From: Mesorhizobium sp. M1E.F.Ca.ET.045.02.1.1
Lineage (GTDB): Bacteria > Pseudomonadota > Alphaproteobacteria > Rhizobiales > Rhizobiaceae
Direction of reading: 5' to 3'
NCBI RefSeq assembly: GCF_003952485.1
Contig: NZ_CP034447.1
Span: 6,276,501-6,340,500 of the forward strand
DNA length: 64,000 nt
A program made the position numbers and the translations under genes. Of this stretch, positions 58,658 through 64,000 are shown piece after piece. The notes beneath the pieces were generated by a model that made no database searches, was not told the DNA's origin, and worked only from the letters and a program-made list of their open reading frames with translations. Position 1 is the first letter of the stretch. Every line of letters starts with the position of its first letter.

Positions 58658-60190
58658 CTACTTCGTCAGATCGAGCGCCGCCGTCAGATCGCCCATCGGC
58701 GGCTGGTCGTTGTTGCGCAGCGCCTTGTCGCGGGCGATGAGGCCGGGCAGCACCGGCAGGTCGTAGCGGGCGGTGATGAAGCGCAGGATCGAGGTAGTAT
58801 CATACTGCGTGTGGTCGACCGTGCCCATCTTGGCATAGGGCGAGATGATGAGGGCCGGGACGCGGTTGCCCGGGCCCCAACGATCGGCCTTGGGCGGCGC
58901 GACATGGTCCCAGAAGCCGCCATTCTCGTCATAGGTGACGACGACCAGCATATGCGCCCATTGCGGGCTCTTCTCCAGATGCGCGACGATATCGGCAAGG
59001 TGCTTGTCGCCGGAGGTCACGTCGGCGTAGCCGCCATGCTCGTTCAAATTGCCCTGCGGCTTGTAGAAGGTGACGGCCGGCAGCTTGCCGTCGTCGATCG
59101 CCTTGATGAACTCGGTGCCATCGAGGCCGCCGTCCTTGATATGTTCGGCCCGCGCGGCCGTGCCCGGCGCATAGGCCGCGAAATAGTTGAAGGGCTGGTG
59201 GTGAAACTGGAAGTTCGGCAGCGCCGTCGCGTTCTTGCCGTCGAGCGTCGCCTGCCAGGCACCGGCGTACCAGGCCCAACTCACGCTCTTCAGCGAAAGC
59301 AGATCCCCGATGGTGATGTCGTGCTGCGGCGGCAGCGTGGTCGGCTGCGCCGGATCGGCCAGCGCCTTGTCGCCGCCCTCTGCCGGCTTGTTGGCGCTCG
59401 GCTGGTAAGGCGGCTGCATGGTGTTGACGGCGTAGAAGTCCGGCGTGATCGCGCCGTCATTGACGAATTTCGGCGCGCCGGCGAGCGCCGAGGCCGGCGA
59501 ATCTTCGGCCACCTTCAGCGTCACGCCGTCCGGCTCGACAACAGCTATCTGGCCCTTCACCGGGCTGGTGTCGGCATGCGGGTAGAACGGCGCGCAGGCG
59601 CAGGCGAGCATGATGTGGTTGAGGAAGGAGCCGCCGAAGGCGGCCTGGAAGAAATTGTCGGCGAGCACGTATTTCTTGGCGATATCCCACATCGGCAGCA
59701 CCGAGCCGTCATAGTGACCCATCACCATCGCGCCGGAATCGGCCCAGGCGACGAACTTGTCGTTCCGGCCTTCGTCGATCTGCATCTGCTCCTGGTAGAA
59801 GCGGTGCCAGAGGTCGCGAGTGATCACCCCGGCATTCTCGTTGAAGCCTTTGGGGTCGTCGATCGCGAAGGCCGCGTTGGCGAGATGCGCCGTCTGCGCC
59901 TCGGTGACGGCCGGCGTCACGCCCTTGCCGGTCAGCCCGCCCCAGGCCGGCGGCAGTTCGGTGAGCGGCTTGCCGTCGCGGTCGAGCTGACGGGCCTGCT
60001 CGGCCGAGACATTGGCCAGGCCGTTGGCGCCGGGGAAATCGCCATAGAGATTATCGAAGCTGCGGTTCTCGGCGTAGATCACCACGACAGTGTCGATCTT
60101 GTCGTAGCCGGGAGGAGCGGCATGGGCGACGGAAGCGAACGATGCAAGCGCCGTGGAGGCGAGGCAAAGGGAGAGAAAGGACCGGATCAT
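58658..60190 (-). CDS. Secreted phosphoesterase (acid phosphatase/phospholipase C family)
   Basis: 510 residues. A signal peptide (MIRSFLSLCLASTALASFAS...AHA) is followed by the alkaline-phosphatase-superfamily fold: KIDTVVVIYAENRSFDNLYG (metal/nucleophile-side motif), GGSFLNHIMLACACAPFYPH, and the C-terminal metal site MLVVVTYDENGGFWDHVAPP with NRVPALIISPYAKMG. This matches the AcpA/phospholipase C group (phosphoesterase family PF04185). It probably releases phosphate from organic esters in the periplasm. The start at 60190 has GAGG nine bases upstream. A type C repeat separates it from the divergent peroxidase gene. Confidence 0.9.
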   Translation of the reverse strand: MIRSFLSLCLASTALASFASVAHAAPPGYDKIDTVVVIYAENRSFDNLYGDFPGANGLANVSAEQARQLDRDGKPLTELPPAWGGLTGKGVTPAVTEAQTAHLANAAFAIDDPKGFNENAGVITRDLWHRFYQEQMQIDEGRNDKFVAWADSGAMVMGHYDGSVLPMWDIAKKYVLADNFFQAAFGGSFLNHIMLACACAPFYPHADTSPVKGQIAVVEPDGVTLKVAEDSPASALAGAPKFVNDGAITPDFYAVNTMQPPYQPSANKPAEGGDKALADPAQPTTLPPQHDITIGDLLSLKSVSWAWYAGAWQATLDGKNATALPNFQFHHQPFNYFAAYAPGTAARAEHIKDGGLDGTEFIKAIDDGKLPAVTFYKPQGNLNEHGGYADVTSGDKHLADIVAHLEKSPQWAHMLVVVTYDENGGFWDHVAPPKADRWGPGNRVPALIISPYAKMGTVDHTQYDTTSILRFITARYDLPVLPGLIARDKALRNNDQPPMGDLTAALDLTK

Positions 60191-60289
60191 GGGAGATGCC
60201 TCGTGGCTGGGGAATGGCTGGAGGAACCGGGCGACGCTAGGGCGGGCGCTTGTCAGCTTTGTGACAGGTTCATTGGATAGCGCCAAGCT

Positions 60290-60480
60290 GGAACACCCCT
60301 CATCCGTCTCGGCGCTATCGCGCCGATCCACCTTCTCCCACAAGGGGAGAAGGGGCGCTGTCTCGAGCGCCTCTGCCAACCACCAACGTTGGCGATTGGC
60401 GGCGAGGTAGGCGCGGACTTCCCCTTCTCCCCTTGTGGGAGAAGGTGTCCGCGAAGCGGACGGATGAGGGGTGTTCCAGC
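60290..60480. repeat. Dispersed GC-rich palindromic repeat (type C)
   Basis: CACCCCTCATCCGTCTCGGC, CTTCTCCCACAAGGGGAGAA to the left and TTCTCCCCTTGTGGGAGAAG, CGGACGGATGAGGGGTGTTC to the right; the two halves are inverted copies about 60 bases apart. It sits in the divergent promoter region between phosphoesterase and peroxidase genes. Confidence 0.8.
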
Positions 60481-60554
60481 TTGGCAATTCGTTTTGCCGG
60501 TCATCAATCCGTAGCAAAGCACCCCTACGCAAAAAGGCAAACTGGATCGCCCTC

Positions 60555-61793
60555 ATGCCACGATGGAAATCCGCCACGCTCGCCGCCCTCGCTATCCTCT
60601 GGCCCGCCTATGGCCTGCCGGCGGGCGTAAATCCCGGCGCGATGTCACGTCAGGAAGCCTTTGCGCGCGCCGCGGCGCTGACGGCGCTCGGGCGGCAGAT
60701 GTTTTTCGATCCGTCGCTGTCGGCCTCGGGCAGGCAGGCCTGCTCGTCATGCCATGACCCCAACCATGCCTTCGGGCCAGCTTCCGCCGCGCCGGTCGAA
60801 ATGGGCGGGCCGAACCTCGACCGGCCCGGCCTACGCGCAGTGCCGTCGCTGCGCTACCTGCAGGCGGCGCCCGCCTTCACCGAGCATTTCTACGATTCCG
60901 AGGACGAGGGCGACGAGATCGTCGACAACGGGCCGACCGGCGGGCTGACCTGGGACGGACGCGCCGACCATGGCAAGGACCAGGCGAGGATCCCGCTGCT
61001 CTCGCCCTTCGAGATGGGCAACAAAGATGAAGCCGCCATAGTCGCAGCCTTGCGCAAGGCGGCTTATGCCGATGCCTTCAAAGCGGCGTTTGGCGCCGAT
61101 GTGCTGGATCATCCCCAGGACGCATTCGACGCCGCGGTCGAGGCGCTCGGCACCTTCGAGCAGAGCAGCGCCGACTTCTATCCCTATTCCAGCCGCTACG
61201 ACGCCTTCCTCGCTGGTAAGGCGCAGCTTACCGCGCAGGAGCTGCACGGCCGCGCGCTGTTCGAAGACGAGGCCAAGGGCAATTGCGCGAGCTGCCATCT
61301 AGGTGAACCGGCAAACGACGGCAAGCCGCCGCAATTCACCGATTACGGCCTGATCGCGATCGCCGTGCCGCGCAACCCGGCTATCGCCGCCAATGCCGAT
61401 CCCAACTATTTCGACCTTGGCCTGTGTGGCCCACTGCGCACCGATTTCAAGGGCCGGGTGGAATATTGCGGCCTGTTCAAGACACCGACGCTGCGCAACG
61501 TCGCGCTGCGCAAAAGCTTTTTCCACAACGGTTATTTCCACACGCTGCGCGAAGCAGTCGCCTTCTACGCCAGCCGCGACACAGATCCCGGCCGCTGGTA
61601 TCCGAAGAATGCCGACGGCAAGGTTCATAAATTCGACGACCTGCCAAAGGTTTGCTGGGGAAACCTCAACACCGACCCGCCCTTCAATGGCAGGAAGCCG
61701 GGCGACAGGCCGGCGCTGACCGACGCCGAGATCGACGACATCGTCGCCTTCCTCGGCACGTTGACCGACGCCGACCAGGCGGCGGGGCGGTGA
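60555..61793 (+). CDS. Di-heme cytochrome c peroxidase (MauG/CcpA family)
   Basis: 412 residues. A signal peptide (SATLAALAILWPAYGLPAGV) leads into two c-type heme domains: ACSSCHDPNHAFGP near residue 62 and GNCASCHLGEPANDG near 248. Conserved NVALRKSFFHNGYFHTLREA and GRADHG motifs belong to the peroxidase group. It reduces H2O2 in the periplasm with electrons from a cytochrome c, or acts like MauG on a partner protein. The ATG at 60555 lies in the correct frame; the 5-prime frame is open from 60471. Confidence 0.9.
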   Translation: MPRWKSATLAALAILWPAYGLPAGVNPGAMSRQEAFARAAALTALGRQMFFDPSLSASGRQACSSCHDPNHAFGPASAAPVEMGGPNLDRPGLRAVPSLRYLQAAPAFTEHFYDSEDEGDEIVDNGPTGGLTWDGRADHGKDQARIPLLSPFEMGNKDEAAIVAALRKAAYADAFKAAFGADVLDHPQDAFDAAVEALGTFEQSSADFYPYSSRYDAFLAGKAQLTAQELHGRALFEDEAKGNCASCHLGEPANDGKPPQFTDYGLIAIAVPRNPAIAANADPNYFDLGLCGPLRTDFKGRVEYCGLFKTPTLRNVALRKSFFHNGYFHTLREAVAFYASRDTDPGRWYPKNADGKVHKFDDLPKVCWGNLNTDPPFNGRKPGDRPALTDAEIDDIVAFLGTLTDADQAAGR

Positions 61794-61903
61794 CGGCGGC
61801 GAGGCCTCTTGTGTTGCCCGAGCGCACGGCGCGGATTTGCCGTCCGGTATCGAATCGGACAAAAGCGTATGTGGGCTAGATCACAGGACCGCCATGAAAC
61901 ACC

Positions 61904-61916
61904 TTCTATATTAGAA
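61904..61916. promoter_or_regulatory. Small palindrome TTCTA-TAT-TAGAA before the 64-residue gene
   Basis: Perfect 5-base arms around TAT, 24 bases before the start codon at 61940 and overlapping a TATATT that could be a -10 element. Possible operator; no family match is certain. Confidence 0.35.
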
Positions 61917-61939
61917 GTCCTTCATGGATGGAGTCTCGG

Positions 61940-62134
61940 ATGAGATTCGTCGCTTTACAGGACCCGACCGACCGCTGGACGGTGTTTGATACGGCTAGTG
62001 AGGAGCCCGCCGAATTTGGTGGCCGCGTGCTCATTGGCCTGACATCGCATGAAGCCCTGCAGCTCGCGGCCGTGGCCAACGATGAGGCGGGATACCGGGA
62101 AATCAATGTACTGGGGTCTCGTCAAGGCCAGTAA
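61940..62134 (+). CDS. Small hypothetical protein (64 residues)
   Basis: MRFVALQDPTDRWTVFDTAS, AEFGGRVLIGLTSHEALQLA and AVANDEAGYREINV: a small alpha/beta protein. The site GGAG precedes the ATG by about six bases. Similar short proteins with the WTVFD...PAEFGGR pattern are found in rhizobia; no function is known. Monocistronic, between the peroxidase gene and the DHFR-like gene, which is convergent. Confidence 0.65.
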   Translation: MRFVALQDPTDRWTVFDTASEEPAEFGGRVLIGLTSHEALQLAAVANDEAGYREINVLGSRQGQ

Positions 62135-62223
62135 GGCGGACCACGGGCGGTTCCCCTTTCCTCCGGGAAAAGCGCAGCGAACAAGCGGTTGAGACGGCCT
62201 TCTGCCGGAGTGATCCAGGTCCC

Positions 62224-62811
62224 TCACCCGGCCGGCGCGTAGCGGTTCACCACCATGCCGCAGGCATAGGCTTTCGAGCCGATCAGCGTCAGCCTGGCGA
62301 AGCCGGCCTGGTCGAAGATACGGCGGCCGCTGCCCAGCACCGCCGGGTTGATGAAGAGCTGGAACTCGTCGATCAGGCCGGCGGCGATCAGCGCCGAGGC
62401 GAAGCCGGCGCCGCCGAAGACGGCGATATCGCCGCCCTCGCCCGCCTTCAACGCACTGACCTCGCGCGGCAAGTCACCGCTGGCAATACTCGTGCGCTCC
62501 CATCGCGAGACCTTCAGCCTGTCGCTCAGCACGACCTTGCGCGCTTCGACGATACGCTTGGCGAAGGCATAGAAACGATCCTGTGGGAACTTCCGCGCCG
62601 CATTGCCCCAGTGGTTCAGGTAGCCCTCCTCGGCCATCTTGCGGCTGAGCAGAATGGTGTCAACGTTCTCGAACACAGCGTTGAAGTCCTGCCTGAGTTC
62701 GTCGTCCCAGTCTCTGTCGTCGCCCCATTCCCAAAGCTGCCAGCGATGGTCCTGATCAGCTCCGACGAAGCCGTCGACCGACATCTGCATCTGCAGGATG
62801 AGCTTCTTCAT
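62224..62811 (-). CDS. Dihydrofolate reductase-like protein (RibD C-terminal fold)
   Basis: 195 residues. KKLILQMQMSVDGFVGADQD at the start, TILLSRKMAEEGYLNHWGNA, KVVLSDRLKVSRWERTSIAS and DIAVFGGAGFASALIAAGLI (the NADPH-binding GGxG) define the RibD_C/DHFR-like superfamily. These reductases act on unknown small substrates, not folate. The gene is divergent from an HxlR regulator with a palindrome between them, which is a common arrangement for this family. Confidence 0.88.
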   Translation of the reverse strand: MKKLILQMQMSVDGFVGADQDHRWQLWEWGDDRDWDDELRQDFNAVFENVDTILLSRKMAEEGYLNHWGNAARKFPQDRFYAFAKRIVEARKVVLSDRLKVSRWERTSIASGDLPREVSALKAGEGGDIAVFGGAGFASALIAAGLIDEFQLFINPAVLGSGRRIFDQAGFARLTLIGSKAYACGMVVNRYAPAG

Positions 62812-62844
62812 TGGGCGGTCCTACTCGTGTTTCTGAAAACGGTT

Positions 62845-62858
62845 TACTTTTGGAAGTA
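62845..62858. promoter_or_regulatory. Possible HxlR operator TACT-N6-AGTA
   Basis: TACTTTTGGAAGTA has perfect 5-base arms around TTGG. It lies 33 bases before the start of the DHFR-like gene and 58 before hxlR. The Bacillus HxlR-family regulators YodB/CatR recognise TACT-N7-AGTA; here the spacer is one base shorter. Confidence 0.45.
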
Positions 62859-62916
62859 TTGACCCGCTCAATGAATGATGTCAATTGTAAAGTGATTTAA
62901 AAACGGAACCGTAGCC

Positions 62917-63336
62917 ATGTCGACCCGGGATAGGTCCGGCTGTCCGATCAGCCTCTCGCTCGAACTGCTCGGCGACCGCTGGACGCTGCTCATCGTCCGC
63001 GACCTGGTCTTTGCCGGGAAAAAACATTTTCGCGAATTCCTGCAGTCGGACGAGGGCATCTCTTCGCGCACGCTCGCCGAGCGGCTGCAGACGCTGCAGG
63101 ATGAAGGCATCCTCACCCGCAGCCAAGATCCTTCTCACTCGCTGAAGGCGATCTACCGGCTGACGGAAGCCGGCATCGACCTGCTGCCGGTGCTGGCGAC
63201 GCTCGGCGCCTGGGGGAGCAAATATCGCAAGGCCGACGATGAGCTGGCCCGGGTTGCCGATAAGTTGGCGGCCGGCGGCGAGCCGGCGATCAAGCGGATG
63301 AAGGATAAGCTGCGGGCGGAGCATCTGGCCTGCTGA
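62917..63336 (+). CDS. HxlR family transcriptional regulator
   Basis: 139 residues. The winged-helix core begins CPISLSLELLGDRWTLLIVR, with the recognition helix region GISSRTLAERLQTLQDEGIL and the wing YRLTEAGIDLLPVLATLGAW. The single Cys near residue 9 (SGCPIS) is the position that senses thiol stress in several family members (YodB, HypR). It probably controls itself and the divergent DHFR-like gene. Full length. Confidence 0.9.
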   Translation: MSTRDRSGCPISLSLELLGDRWTLLIVRDLVFAGKKHFREFLQSDEGISSRTLAERLQTLQDEGILTRSQDPSHSLKAIYRLTEAGIDLLPVLATLGAWGSKYRKADDELARVADKLAAGGEPAIKRMKDKLRAEHLAC

Positions 63337-63492
63337 TCTCCCCCCTTGAGGGGGAGATGTCGCCGAAGGCGACAGAGGGGGTCGCCGCGCGTGGAGCGCC
63401 GACGCTTTCGCGACGAGAGACAACGTCGGCGATCTACATGAAACGACCCCCCTCTGGCCTGCCGGCCATCTCCCCCGCGAGGGGGGAGATCA
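63337..63492. repeat. Dispersed GC-rich palindromic repeat (type B)
   Basis: ATCTCCCCCCTTGAGGGGGA, GTCGCCGAAGGCGACAGAGG to the left; CCCCCCTCTGGCCTGCCGGC and ATCTCCCCCGCGAGGGGGGA to the right. It follows the hxlR stop at once. Confidence 0.8.
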
Positions 63493-63596
63493 GCAGGCCT
63501 CCCCGCCAACACCTTATTTGCCCGACAAATTATAAGTTGACTCTTTTACTCATCTTGAATAGCGCTGCCGGCGGTATCGAGATGGGGATCGGCGTG

Positions 63597-64000
63597 ATGA
63601 ACAACCGGCGCGTTCTGGCGGGGTTTTTGCTGGCAACGACTTTCCTGCATCCGCCACATGCGTTGGCGCAGGGGAAACAGGAAGTGCTGGCGCCGATCCA
63701 GATCGAGGGCGAGGCCGGCGAGGGTGCCTCCGACTTCGACGGCTACAAGGCGAAGAAAGACGCCAGCGCCGCCAAGTCCGCCCAGCCGCTGGAAAAGACG
63801 CCGCAAGCGGTGAGCGTGGTCGGCAGCCGGCAGATCGAGGACCAGGCCGCGCGGACCGTCGTCGAGGCGACGCGCTATGCGCCGGGCATCCGCTCCGAAA
63901 CCTTCGGCAACGACACCCGCAACGACTGGTTCCTGATCCGCGGCTTCTCCTCGCAAGTCAGCAGCTACTTCCTCGACGGGCTGCAGCTGCAGTCGAGCGA
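63597..64000 (+). CDS. TonB-dependent (siderophore) receptor, N-terminal part only
   Basis: The gene runs off the right edge. About 134 residues are visible: a signal peptide (VLAGFLLATTFLHPPHALAQ), a linker with LAPIQIEGEAGEGASDFDGY (TonB-box region), and the start of the plug domain, TPQAVSVVGSRQIEDQAART, ATRYAPGIRSETFG and FLIRGFSSQVSSYFLDGLQL. This is the FhuA/FpvA-like siderophore-receptor type, in the outer membrane. The ATG at 63597 has GGGGATC upstream; an in-frame ATG at 63582 is the alternative. Confidence 0.88.
   Translation, partial: MNNRRVLAGFLLATTFLHPPHALAQGKQEVLAPIQIEGEAGEGASDFDGYKAKKDASAAKSAQPLEKTPQAVSVVGSRQIEDQAARTVVEATRYAPGIRSETFGNDTRNDWFLIRGFSSQVSSYFLDGLQLQSS

Noticed and set aside
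1..64000. Search for tRNA, rRNA, nod boxes, prophage or transposase genes
   Set aside because: I saw no cloverleaf-type T-loop context, no rRNA-like stretch, no nod-box pattern and no transposase or integrase motifs. Reading by eye is not exhaustive.

Overview
The window looks like chromosomal DNA of a Mesorhizobium-type alphaproteobacterium (Hyphomicrobiales, Phyllobacteriaceae). The evidence is the high GC content, the gene families (arsR-aqpS-arsC, dmeRF-type metal efflux, a BA14K-like protein, minCDE behind a CtrA-type box), and many dispersed GC-rich palindromic intergenic repeats of the kind common in rhizobial genomes. I see no rRNA, tRNA, CRISPR array, prophage or intact insertion sequence. 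The assignment comes from gene content alone.

Layout. 0-9.6 kb: metabolic and envelope genes (partial SDR, VOC protein with a divergent LysR regulator, periplasmic L,D-transpeptidase, cupin, dimethylglycine/sarcosine dehydrogenase-like flavoprotein, S1/P1 nuclease, nucleoside deaminase, PilZ). 9.8-13.6 kb: a MarR regulator divergent from a frameshifted monooxygenase, then a dmeR-dmeF-rcnA-like nickel/cobalt export operon. 13.7-17.2 kb: small stress-type proteins and a CYTH-CHAD/phasin pair flanked by an 88-bp direct repeat. 17.2-21.1 kb: a frameshifted MFS gene, a GNAT, and an arsenic cluster (arsR-aqpS-arsC with stop/start overlaps, divergent DUF6428-like gene). 21.1-26.6 kb: an outer-membrane protein, then a decayed stretch (AraC protein lacking its HTH, FAD-enzyme stub, small ORFs) and a methyltransferase and ketopantoate reductase. 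26.8-31.7 kb: a two-component system, two paralogous Gly/Asn-rich secreted proteins with a shared upstream element, and an RhtA-like exporter. 32.3-37.7 kb: a surface-polysaccharide cluster (acyltransferase, two glycosyltransferases, ABC exporter). 37.9-40.0 kb: minCDE. 40.2-47.3 kb: lipoprotein, cold-shock protein, GlcD-like and LldD-like oxidases, TetR, BA14K-like protein. 47.7-51.6 kb: an N-terminally truncated EpmB-like radical SAM gene, a 1.4-kb gene-poor gap and a frameshifted acyl-CoA synthetase. 51.9-64 kb: secreted and coiled-coil proteins, ABC-F ATPase, 2OG oxygenase, OsmC/CMD pair, phosphoesterase, di-heme peroxidase, HxlR/DHFR-like pair and the start of a TonB receptor.

Most genes are ordinary housekeeping or accessory functions. 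The parts that deserve a second look are regulatory: a CtrA-type site before minC, operators in four divergent or autoregulated loci, and paired upstream elements with identical spacing. The other group is signs of gene decay: three single-base frameshifts, four truncated or remnant genes, and one duplicated gene end. I found no clearly new defence or mobile system. The best candidates for something under-described are the Cys-tailed DUF6428-like protein of the ars locus, the third gene of the dmeRF operon, and the CHAD/phasin module between direct repeats.
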